NCBI GenBank assembly: GCA_913045415.1
Contig: CAJWPW010000074.1
Location: 1 to 6,182, forward strand
Direction of reading: 5' to 3'
Length of the DNA stretch: 6,182 nt
DNA from: an uncultured Fidelibacterota bacterium
GTDB lineage: Bacteria; Marinisomatota; Marinisomatia; Marinisomatales; UBA1611
A program made the position numbers and the translations under genes. Numbering within the stretch: position 1 is the stretch's first letter; each line of letters starts with the position of its first letter. Below the pieces are notes generated by a model that worked only from the letters and a program-made list of their open reading frames with translations, was not told the origin of the DNA and searched no databases. This document shows positions 1 through 6,182 of this stretch, piece after piece.

Positions 1-1591
1 CATTTTCCTTGGGGTCCCATCCCCAGAATCTACCCCAGGATTGATCAGCCCAAATCCCTCCCAGAATGGTTCCAAACAGAGTAAAGAAAAGAGCTATGAG
101 GGTGATACCAAACATGTTTTTATTGATACTTTTTAATAGGGTATTATTTTTAGGATTCCGTATCGTTTGTATGAGATACAGATGCCCAATAAATCCAGCG
201 ACTACTGTTACCCCATAGCCCAGTGTAATGGTAGTAACATGGGTAGCCAACCAGAAATTAGAATTGAGTACGGCCACCAGCATCCCCAGTGTATCTCCAT
301 CCGCAGCATAACCAAAACCAATATAATGGAAAATAGCTCCGCTTAATGCTCCGACAAATAATCCCAATCCATCTCTGCGAAAATATTCAATTATAACTGC
401 ACAGACCACGGTGACAAATCCTACAAAGATAACTGACTCATATAAAGTAGACACCGGAGGACGCCCCATAATGAACATCCTGAGGTATATACCATAGGTA
501 TGATACAAAAGCCCCAGGCCAAGAAAGCCTGCGGAAATTCTCTGCAGATATTTGGACTGATGAAACATCCAGCTCAATCCTAGGAAAATAAATGCTGACA
601 GATAAAATGCCACACTGATATAAAATAGATTCGCTTTATTCACCCAGGTTTCTTTCTTCAGAATATTGATGTCCGGTTTGCCTATGGTAATGGCTGAAAT
701 TCCTGCCTCATAATCCGTCAACGCTGAATTCATTATGTTTTCATCACCCAAAGCTCGTCCAGACAGATATTTTTCCAGAGCATTGAAGATTTTATCCTGA
801 TAGGGTGCACGAGGTCTGCCATCCATTAACTCCCAGGGGGAAAGCCAGGTTCCGGTCTCATCAAGAGGTGACGGAGGAATTAATTTTAGTGCCTGTGCAT
901 AATCATCCGAGCTGGTGTGTTGGAGTGTTAAAAGAATCATATTAAGCTCTTTATCAGATTGTGATAACTCTTCTTCAGGTTTATTCATGACCGTAAGAAA
1001 CATCTCGGTTAAAGTGTGGAATTGTTTTACAAGATGTGCATAACTGACCGCTTTCCCAGGTGATGTATTAAGTTTTTCTGCAAGGAGAGAATCATTGACT
1101 TCGATAAACGGCGACAGACAACTCAGGCTATAGGTAATTTCTTTGAACCGTAGGGCATTGAAGTATATTTCCAGAAACTGCTTTTCAAAAATGGTACGAG
1201 ATTCGTCCGGTTTATTGTAGAATTCGGTAACTAATTCCAACTGTTCTTTGAGTCCTAGAATCACCTCATTAAAACTATATTTATGCTCATTGGTCCATTC
1301 CAATCTCAGGCTGGCAGTAACCTCAGGATTCCGGATATTAAATACTTTTTTTTCCCCTCCTTTCTCAGGATTGAGTATCAGATCAAAAATCCAGTCAATA
1401 GCAGACAGATTTTCGTGTTTCAGCGACCGTTTTCCGTAAAATGCCAACAGCTGATTCCGGGCATAAGTATCAAGAGGTTTGATGCGGCCTTCATCTTGAA
1501 TAGGAAAATTCCTCACTTCAAAATCTCTGCCATATAATGAAGGAAGAAGTAGGAAAATAGAAAAAATTAATCTTAAATAAAGGTTCATCAT
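1..1591 (-). CDS. ccsA: Cytochrome c biogenesis protein CcsA (ResC), C-terminus cut off by the window edge
   Basis: System II cytochrome c synthase subunit, which handles heme at the periplasmic face of the inner membrane and, with ResB, joins it to apocytochrome c. I translated 530 uninterrupted codons from ATG at 1591. Residues 1-21 look like a signal peptide. A soluble region of about 300 residues follows, opening with the family motif GRIKPLDTYAR (35-45). Membrane segments start near residue 322. Family landmarks are RPPVSTLYESVIFV (377-390), DGDTLGMLVAVLNSNFWLATH (431-451), whose His451 fits the first periplasmic heme-ligand histidine, and the WWD heme motif WGRFWGWDPKEN (519-530). The later membrane and periplasmic histidines expected of the family, perhaps 150 more residues, lie outside the window. 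The start overlaps the resB stop as ATGA, and a second in-frame ATG follows immediately. An AGGG sits 7 nt upstream of the first ATG. Identification is firm; only the missing end is unseen. Confidence 0.95.
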   Translation of the reverse strand, partial: MMNLYLRLIFSIFLLLPSLYGRDFEVRNFPIQDEGRIKPLDTYARNQLLAFYGKRSLKHENLSAIDWIFDLILNPEKGGEKKVFNIRNPEVTASLRLEWTNEHKYSFNEVILGLKEQLELVTEFYNKPDESRTIFEKQFLEIYFNALRFKEITYSLSCLSPFIEVNDSLLAEKLNTSPGKAVSYAHLVKQFHTLTEMFLTVMNKPEEELSQSDKELNMILLTLQHTSSDDYAQALKLIPPSPLDETGTWLSPWELMDGRPRAPYQDKIFNALEKYLSGRALGDENIMNSALTDYEAGISAITIGKPDINILKKETWVNKANLFYISVAFYLSAFIFLGLSWMFHQSKYLQRISAGFLGLGLLYHTYGIYLRMFIMGRPPVSTLYESVIFVGFVTVVCAVIIEYFRRDGLGLFVGALSGAIFHYIGFGYAADGDTLGMLVAVLNSNFWLATHVTTITLGYGVTVVAGFIGHLYLIQTIRNPKNNTLLKSINKNMFGITLIALFFTLFGTILGGIWADQSWGRFWGWDPKEN

Positions 1592-2712
1592 TCAGCAACC
1601 CTGGGATTTTTCTGTAGAAGTTTCGGAATATTTTTCAATAAATGCAGGAGCAGTCCGATGCTCATAATGATACTTGAAATATAGGGGAATGACCTGCCAT
1701 AATTTTTTACCGCTGCCAGCACCGTTGCTTCTCCTTCCGGGCCCTCAATAAATGACGATTGAAAAAAAGTGTATCCTTTATGGCGGAGTGGTTCATTCAT
1801 CTCTATCAAAACTCTCCTGGGGATACCATTTTCAATCAAGTTAACTTCCGAACTGTAACTTTTTGCTATGCCTGTTCCGGTATGCATTACTTTCTTAAAA
1901 TCCAATAGTTCAATTGCAAAGGGAAGGTATGTTCGTTTCCTCCGAATGATAAATTCATAATTCTGATTATTTATGACCGCAGTTTGTGGCACAGATTGTC
2001 CAAGGAAGAGGCCATAAATTCCATCGCTACTGGATCCAGAATTTGTAATCCGATAGGTAATCCCAGGACGATTTCGGCTATTTTCTTTTTCCGACTTTAA
2101 CCCTCTCAACATAAAATTTTTCAACATACCCTTATAATGAATTCCTGCGGGTGCAGTACGTTTTAAGGGTTCGCAATTTCTAAGATAGCTGATAATCTCA
2201 ATATTAAAATTTAGGTTTTCATGGGATAAAATATTTCCCTTTCCCAATATGGGCTGATCAAAAACTGTGTATTTATCCACTCTCTCGTTTGAAGTATTAA
2301 TAATAGTCAGTTCCATATCATGATAGTCATCAACACGATTTGATTGAGCCCCTTCTTCAATTACCATGTTTCCCTCTGAACTAAATATTGCTGTGAGCCC
2401 TCCACCTATAAGAAGGAGAAGTGCTCCAATATGCATAATAAGAACACCAATTTTTTTAATTTTCCACAGATTTTGTTTAAATAAAACCATGAATGTGAGA
2501 TTTGCCAGCATAATAATCATGGTAATTCTACCGCCCGGAACAGGAATGACACTGCCCAACCAGGTAATGTTAGCCGAAAAATATTTCTGCTGGGATGCAT
2601 AAAGACCAATATCCCGCTGGGCAAGGGTGCCAAGAACAACCAGTACCATAAGCCAAATTATTGTGTAGACAAAAATTTTGGGACTGCTTACTATTTTAAT
2701 GATCTGTTTCAT
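1588..2712 (-). CDS. resB: Cytochrome c biogenesis protein ResB (CcsB)
   Basis: Partner of CcsA in system II cytochrome c maturation; it sits in the inner membrane with a large periplasmic domain. The 374 residues show hydrophobic segments at about 13-32, 63-80 and 87-108, a long soluble domain (about 110-340), and a last membrane segment at about 341-360. The third segment holds the family pattern LIMHIGALLLLIGG (91-104). By position and context its His94 matches the transmembrane heme-ligand histidine known in CcsB. Near the C-terminus, EPLRHKGYTFFQSSF (307-321) and the final GLLLHLL helix are typical of ResB. The gene is not fused to ccsA here, unlike the single-chain CcsBA proteins of epsilonproteobacteria and many Bacteroidota. 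Its ATG overlaps the lipoprotein stop (ATGA), and its stop overlaps the ccsA start. No good ribosome site precedes it, so translation probably depends on coupling to the upstream gene. Confidence 0.93.
   Translation of the reverse strand: MKQIIKIVSSPKIFVYTIIWLMVLVVLGTLAQRDIGLYASQQKYFSANITWLGSVIPVPGGRITMIIMLANLTFMVLFKQNLWKIKKIGVLIMHIGALLLLIGGGLTAIFSSEGNMVIEEGAQSNRVDDYHDMELTIINTSNERVDKYTVFDQPILGKGNILSHENLNFNIEIISYLRNCEPLKRTAPAGIHYKGMLKNFMLRGLKSEKENSRNRPGITYRITNSGSSSDGIYGLFLGQSVPQTAVINNQNYEFIIRRKRTYLPFAIELLDFKKVMHTGTGIAKSYSSEVNLIENGIPRRVLIEMNEPLRHKGYTFFQSSFIEGPEGEATVLAAVKNYGRSFPYISSIIMSIGLLLHLLKNIPKLLQKNPRVAE
1599..1602 (-). promoter_or_regulatory. Likely ribosome binding site of ccsA
   Basis: The minus strand reads AGGG, then 7 nt, then ATG. 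It lies inside the last codons of resB, so ribosomes finishing resB could restart on ccsA. It is the best Shine-Dalgarno match seen in the window and favours the first of the two tandem ATG codons. Confidence 0.45.
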
Positions 2713-3278
2713 TGGTTACTATTTTCAAGTTTTATGGATAAACAGAAAATTTTAAAATCTTTCTCTGATTCCAATATACCATCTGCACTGGCATTTAGTT
2801 TAATGAATAGAGTACTGGACTTCAGTGAAACAATAACCGTAAGAAAAGCAGACTCCTTTTTTTCAAAATTGATCAGCCTAAATAATTGATAAGTTCCAAG
2901 TTCACTCACCCCGTTTTCTGCTTCATTTTCAATCTCAATCTTGGTTAAGGGATCCAAGCCTATCTGCCCTCGCCAGCGGTTTACATTGGCTTCGAGACCT
3001 CCTCCAATTCCACCTAATTCCATGATAGACAAATCTCCAGATCCAGTAGAATAAGGAACTTTAAAACTTGCCAGTCTCATTGAATTGCCTTCAGTTGGAA
3101 TCCATAAATCAGGTTTTTCCCATGTAAACCCAGATGACTCCTTTTTATTTTCTACGGCTGGCTGTATGAAACTTTTATTTTTTGCTTTGGGTAGATGATA
3201 TATCCGGGTGTGGTTGCCAGAGTCACAGGATAGTAATGCTATAACTAATAAGATAAAAGTTATCTGATTTTTTATCAT
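2709..3278 (-). CDS. Putative lipoprotein of unknown function, first gene of the resB-ccsA operon
   Basis: A 189-residue exported protein. A short basic start and hydrophobic stretch lead to the lipobox LLSC with Cys18 as the lipidation site, so the mature protein should be membrane-anchored and face the periplasm. Recognisable conserved-looking parts are GFTWEKPDLWIP (50-61), SMRLASF (66-72), and a glycine-rich stretch running into NVNRWRGQIGL (98-108). The C-terminal half alternates hydrophobic residues like a beta-sheet domain (FLTVIVSLK, TLFIKLN). I recall similar uncharacterised proteins carrying a NVNRWRGQ-type motif but know of no assigned function. Its stop overlaps the resB start by ATGA, which links it physically to cytochrome c maturation. 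A role in heme delivery, apocytochrome handling or assembly of a particular cytochrome is inference only. The ATG is preceded 8 nt upstream by GAG, a weak ribosome site. Confidence 0.85.
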   Translation of the reverse strand: MIKNQITFILLVIALLSCDSGNHTRIYHLPKAKNKSFIQPAVENKKESSGFTWEKPDLWIPTEGNSMRLASFKVPYSTGSGDLSIMELGGIGGGLEANVNRWRGQIGLDPLTKIEIENEAENGVSELGTYQLFRLINFEKKESAFLTVIVSLKSSTLFIKLNASADGILESEKDFKIFCLSIKLENSNQ

Positions 3279-3298
3279 GGTAAAATCTCGGTATAAAT

Positions 3299-3325
3299 AC
3301 AGAAAATATTTTAGTGGTTCTCTGT
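3299..3325. repeat. Imperfect inverted repeat upstream of the lipoprotein gene
   Basis: On the plus strand ACAGAAAA (3299-3306) faces TTCTCTGT (3318-3325) across an 11-nt spacer, giving eight pairs including one G-U. It ends 20 nt before the lipoprotein start codon, so it lies in the presumed promoter or leader of the operon. It could be an operator or a leader hairpin. In this AT-rich sequence it may also be chance. Confidence 0.3.
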
Positions 3326-3354
3326 TTTAAAATTATTACTGTTTTATTTTACCA

Positions 3355-3529
3355 TTAGATTCTTAATGGATCCATACTATTGATCTCTTTTTCCCGCAGT
3401 TCGGAAAGAAATTTTATTCCATAATTGTAGCTGTTGCAAAATAAATCAAATAATCGGTTTAGTGATAGGTTTAAACTGGCGCTGGCCCATTGGGCATCTA
3501 GTAAATATTCATATCCTATTTATTTCCAT
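3355..3529 (-). pseudogene. Possible decayed or frameshifted small gene in the mutase-lipoprotein gap
   Basis: On the minus strand a 54-codon stretch from 3519 to a TAA at 3357-3355 is open and reads like real protein, with segments such as DAQWASASLNLSLNRLFDLF and YGIKFLSELREKEI. It lacks an ATG, GTG or TTG at its head. An ATG at 3529-3527 lies in another frame and reaches TGA after six codons (MEINRI). Skipping a single T at 3511 would join the two into one product of about 57 residues. This could be a frameshifted small gene, a sequencing error or a chance open frame. I do not recognise the protein. No ribosome site precedes the ATG. Confidence 0.25.
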
Positions 3530-3534
3530 AATTA

Positions 3535-5193
3535 TTAAAAAACTGCAGCTTCCTGCCATTCCCCATATTCAGCTTTCATCGCAGTCACAATCTCACCAAG
3601 TGTAACATAAGCTTTTGCTGCTTCAATGATTGGCGGCATAATATTACCACCATTCGCGCAAGTTTCTCGGATTTTGTAAAGTGCTTGTTGAACAGCCGTT
3701 TCATTACGAGTATTTTTCAATTCATTTACAGCTTTTACCTGGATTTGTTCCACCTCTGGTCCAATTTCTAGTATGGGGATATCAATGTTTTTATCATCTT
3801 TATCAAACTGGTTCACTCCTACAATAAAAACCTGCTTTGCATCAACACGTTTTTGGTAGCTCTTTGCAGAACGGGCGATCTCTCTTTGAAAATAGCCCTT
3901 TTCTATTGCCTGAATAACGCCTCCAAGGTGTTCAATCTCTTCAAAATATTTCTCCGCTTCCTGTTCGAGCTGATCAGTTAATGATTCAATCAGCCAGCTG
4001 CCTCCCAGAGGGTCCGCAACATTAGCCACGCCTGTTTCATAAGCGATGAGTTGCTGTGTTCTGAGTGCAATCTCCGCTGCTTTTTCGGAAGGAAGTGATA
4101 ATGTTTCATCCATTGAATTTGTATGCAGAGATTGTGCACCACCAAATACTGCAGCAATCGCTTGAAAGGCCGTTCTGGAAATATTGTTTTCAGGTTGCTG
4201 GGCAGTCAAAGAACACCCTGCAGTTTGAGCATGAAATCGTAATTTCCAGGACCGCTCATTTTTTGCACCATAATTTTCTTTTAAATGGCGAGCCCATATA
4301 CGACGAGCAGCACGGAACTTTGCAATTTCTTCAAAAAAATCAAGATGGGAATTGAAAAAAAAGGATAATCTTGGGGCAAAATCGTCAATCTGTAATCCTG
4401 CATTTAAAGCATATTCGATATAGGTGAATCCATCTGCTAATGTAAAAGCGAGTTCTTGACCTGCTGTAGAACCAGCTTCGCGAATATGGTAACCCGAAAT
4501 TGAAATAGAATTGTACTGGGGCATATTTTCTGTACAAAAGGCCAACATATCAGTGATAATACGCATGGAAGGTTCCGGAGGGAAAATCCATTCTTTCTGG
4601 GCAGTGAATTCTTTTAAGATATCATTTTGCAGTGTACCACGAAGTTTATCTAATGGAACTCCTTGGTCTTCGGCAAGAGCAACATAAAAAGCCAATAGAA
4701 TCATGGCCGGTCCATTTATCGTTTGGGATATAGAAACCTTACCTAAATCAATATCTTTTAACAGAATTTCCATATCTCTTAGCGATGCTACATTCACTCC
4801 GCATTTACCTACTTCACCCAATGAAATTGGATCATCTGGATCATACCCCATTAAAGTAGGCATGTCATAGGCAATAGATAGCCCTGTCTGTCCTTGCTTT
4901 AGTAAATAATGGTAGCGTTCATTAGAATCCTCAGGGGTACCGAATCCGGAAAATTGCCGCATCGTCCAAAGTTTTCCGCGATACATATTTGCATGAACAC
5001 CTCGCGTGTAAGGATATTGCCCCGGAAAACCGAGTTTTTTGATATATTCATCATCGAGTTTTTGGGGAAAGTATAGTAGGTCAAGAGAGCTACCACTTAT
5101 GCTATCAAAATTGTAATCACGGGCAGGTGAATTTTTTACATCAGCCTGCCATTTTTTGAGTTCTTCTCTTTGTGAATTTTTTCTTTTACCCAC
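3535..5193 (-). CDS. Acyl-CoA mutase large subunit, methylmalonyl-CoA mutase family with isobutyryl-CoA-mutase-like pocket
   Basis: Adenosylcobalamin-dependent carbon-skeleton mutase, substrate-binding TIM-barrel subunit, cytoplasmic. At 552 residues it has the size of the split-type large subunit and ends without the B12-binding DxHxxG domain, which must come from a separate small subunit not present here. Family motifs run in order: [24 protein letters not shown] (63-86), [13 protein letters not shown] (101-113), LQNDILKEF (188-196), PPEPSMRI (205-212), [11 protein letters not shown] (231-241) with Tyr235 and His236, RFHAQTAG (319-326), and SLHTNSMDE (355-363). Relative to Propionibacterium methylmalonyl-CoA mutase, the residues aligned with Tyr89 and Arg207 are Phe81 and Gln199, the pair reported for isobutyryl-CoA mutase (Phe80/Gln198). 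So isobutyryl-CoA/n-butyryl-CoA interconversion is more likely than methylmalonyl-CoA/succinyl-CoA. The start is GTG with no visible ribosome site; an in-frame TAA lies six codons upstream and the next in-frame ATG is residue 70, well inside the conserved domain. It appears to be transcribed alone, divergently from the methyltransferase. Confidence 0.93.
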   Translation of the reverse strand: MGKRKNSQREELKKWQADVKNSPARDYNFDSISGSSLDLLYFPQKLDDEYIKKLGFPGQYPYTRGVHANMYRGKLWTMRQFSGFGTPEDSNERYHYLLKQGQTGLSIAYDMPTLMGYDPDDPISLGEVGKCGVNVASLRDMEILLKDIDLGKVSISQTINGPAMILLAFYVALAEDQGVPLDKLRGTLQNDILKEFTAQKEWIFPPEPSMRIITDMLAFCTENMPQYNSISISGYHIREAGSTAGQELAFTLADGFTYIEYALNAGLQIDDFAPRLSFFFNSHLDFFEEIAKFRAARRIWARHLKENYGAKNERSWKLRFHAQTAGCSLTAQQPENNISRTAFQAIAAVFGGAQSLHTNSMDETLSLPSEKAAEIALRTQQLIAYETGVANVADPLGGSWLIESLTDQLEQEAEKYFEEIEHLGGVIQAIEKGYFQREIARSAKSYQKRVDAKQVFIVGVNQFDKDDKNIDIPILEIGPEVEQIQVKAVNELKNTRNETAVQQALYKIRETCANGGNIMPPIIEAAKAYVTLGEIVTAMKAEYGEWQEAAVF

Positions 5194-5318
5194 GGTCAGT
5201 ATGAAAATTTAATCTATGTTATTTAGAAATTAATACACTTTGATCATTAATTAGATGCTTTTAGGAATCATACTATTTAGCAATTGCAAAGATTAATTGA
5301 TACACCAAATTTCTGCCA
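5194..5318. promoter_or_regulatory. Divergent intergenic region between the mutase and methyltransferase genes
   Basis: The two genes face away from each other across 125 bp, so both promoters should lie here. The region is very AT-rich, with three ATTAAT copies (5229, 5246 and 5292). I cannot identify a convincing -10/-35 pair, a Bacteroidota-type -7/-33 pair or a ribosome site for either gene. The space is too short and lacks recognisable structure for a cobalamin riboswitch. Confidence 0.35.
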
Positions 5319-6104
5319 ATGGAAAAAGATATCATTTACAATAAATCTTGCGTTTTAATGGATGAAATACCTGATGAATCAATCCGTTTGATCGTTACTA
5401 GTCCCCCATATTTTAATGCAAAAAATTACGATCATCAGGATCAAATTGGGCGAAACAGCAATTCCTATGAAGATTATATATCGAGTATGGTTCCCGTTTG
5501 GAGAGAATGTTTTCGAGTTCTAAAACCAAATGGAAAACTGTGTATCAATTCACCAATATTACCCATGGATAAAAAAACGATGAACACCCATCATAATCGT
5601 GATTATCTCAATATTAATAATGATATTGAAACCATTATTCTTAACAACACTGAATTTTTTCGTTATGATTTAATTATTTGGGACAAAGGAAGTACAGACC
5701 AATTAATGATGGGGTCCTATCCCTATCCTCCAAACTTTTACGGTCTCAATACAATAGAATTTATAAATATTTTTGTTAAAGATGGATTACCAGAAAAGAT
5801 GGACAAAAAAACAAAAACCAATAGTAAACTTGGTAAAAAAGAATGGCGTGATTATATAAGCAGTATCTGGAAATTTCATCCAGAACACGATCGTGCTCAT
5901 CCAGCACCATTTCCTGTAGAATTACCGTTGCGATTAATTAAATTATTTTCATTTACGGGCGATATCATTCTTGATCCGTTCATAGGGTCGGGAACTACTG
6001 CGCTGGCAGCAATAATGATGAAAAGACACTTTTTAGGTTATGAATTGAACAAGATCTATATAAAGCTAGGGGAAAAACGATTAAAACAATATCAATCAGA
6101 TTGA
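5319..6104 (+). CDS. Beta-class DNA amino-methyltransferase, probably N4-cytosine specific
   Basis: Transfers a methyl group from S-adenosylmethionine to an exocyclic amino group of a base in DNA. The 261 residues carry catalytic motif IV TSPPYF (27-32) near the N-terminus. AdoMet-binding motif I DPFIGSGTT (219-227) lies near the C-terminus, preceded by HPAPFPVELPLRLIK (194-208) and followed by GYELN (240-244). The IV-before-I order defines the beta class. SPPY rather than D/NPPY is typical of N4-cytosine enzymes, so m4C is predicted but N6-adenine is not excluded. The variable region between about 85 and 185 should hold the target recognition part; the site cannot be read from sequence. By hand count G+C is about 33%, against about 42% in the mutase, which suggests transfer. 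No restriction endonuclease is visible; one could lie beyond the right edge. An in-frame TGA upstream supports this ATG, which has no clear ribosome site. Confidence 0.9.
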   Translation: MEKDIIYNKSCVLMDEIPDESIRLIVTSPPYFNAKNYDHQDQIGRNSNSYEDYISSMVPVWRECFRVLKPNGKLCINSPILPMDKKTMNTHHNRDYLNINNDIETIILNNTEFFRYDLIIWDKGSTDQLMMGSYPYPPNFYGLNTIEFINIFVKDGLPEKMDKKTKTNSKLGKKEWRDYISSIWKFHPEHDRAHPAPFPVELPLRLIKLFSFTGDIILDPFIGSGTTALAAIMMKRHFLGYELNKIYIKLGEKRLKQYQSD

Positions 6105-6135
6105 TTCTTTTATGGATGTGACTTCTTAATGATGA

Positions 6136-6173
6136 AAAATAAAATTCTCTGAATTGTATTTTCTTCTTTTTCC
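6136..6173 (+). terminator. Likely rho-independent terminator of the methyltransferase gene
   Basis: About 32 nt past the stop codon, 6136-6147 pairs with 6151-6162 around a TCT loop: eleven pairs with one A-G mismatch. A pyrimidine-rich tract with a run of T (CTTCTTTTTCC) follows. The stem has only one G-C pair, so it is weaker than a textbook terminator, but the position fits. Confidence 0.42.
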
Positions 6174-6182
6174 AGACGGTGA

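Noticed and set aside
1248..1537. Two overlapping plus-strand open frames of 63 and 84 codons
   Set aside because: They lie opposite ccsA, whose minus-strand translation is continuous and carries family motifs; the plus-strand peptides show no domain and no ribosome site.
2366..2602. Plus-strand open frame of 78 codons
   Set aside because: Antisense to the membrane segments of resB; its composition simply mirrors the hydrophobic codons on the other strand.
4065..4355. Plus-strand open frame of 96 codons
   Set aside because: Entirely antisense to the conserved core of the mutase; no recognisable motif.
4899..5096. Second minus-strand open frame of 65 codons inside the mutase
   Set aside because: Out of frame with a mutase region full of conserved residues, so it is a shadow frame.
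5194..5318. Cobalamin riboswitch controlling the B12-dependent mutase
   Set aside because: The 125-bp AT-rich spacer has no B12-box-like sequence and no extended pairing, and it is shorter than such riboswitches usually are.
6110..6182. Possible C-terminal end of a minus-strand gene entering from the right edge (24 codons to a TAA at 6112-6110)
   Set aside because: Only 24 codons are visible, another minus-strand frame is open about as long, and the likely methyltransferase terminator overlaps it; not enough to support a gene.
1..6182. CRISPR array, tRNA or rRNA gene, insertion sequence or transposase
   Set aside because: Reading both strands shows no regularly spaced repeats, no tRNA-like cloverleaf segments, no rRNA signatures and no terminal inverted repeats or transposase motifs.

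Overview
The window looks like chromosomal DNA from a Gram-negative bacterium. It encodes a system II (ResB/CcsA) cytochrome c maturation set, a lipoprotein with a clear lipobox and an AdoCbl-dependent acyl-CoA mutase large subunit. By hand count the core genes are about 42% G+C, and good Shine-Dalgarno sequences are scarce: only ccsA and the lipoprotein gene have anything convincing. This combination suggests the Bacteroidota/FCB side of the tree or a PVC-like lineage. A marine FCB group such as Marinimicrobia is a guess, not a demonstration.

Layout. (1) Positions 1-3278, minus strand: an operon of three genes read right to left, lipoprotein -> resB -> ccsA. Each junction is an ATGA stop/start overlap. 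ccsA runs off the left edge just after its heme-binding WWD motif, so only its first 530 codons are present. (2) Positions 3279-3534: a 256-bp gap with an imperfect inverted repeat ahead of the lipoprotein gene and a short open stretch that may be a decayed or frameshifted small gene. (3) Positions 3535-5193, minus strand: a stand-alone acyl-CoA mutase large subunit with a GTG start. (4) Positions 5194-5318: a 125-bp divergent intergenic region. (5) Positions 5319-6104, plus strand: a beta-class DNA amino-methyltransferase of markedly lower G+C (about 33%), followed by a likely AT-rich terminator.

How the genes work together. ResB and CcsA together form the membrane channel/synthase that exports heme and attaches it to CXXCH motifs of c-type cytochromes. 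The lipoprotein is translationally coupled to them and is a candidate accessory factor of unknown function. The mutase is normally annotated as methylmalonyl-CoA mutase. However, its two substrate-pocket positions carry Phe81 and Gln199, the pair known from isobutyryl-CoA mutase, instead of Tyr and Arg. Its B12-binding small subunit is not in the window. The methyltransferase is unrelated in function and was probably acquired horizontally. I see no clearly new multi-gene system; the most useful leads are the mutase specificity signature and the uncharacterised lipoprotein tied to resB/ccsA.
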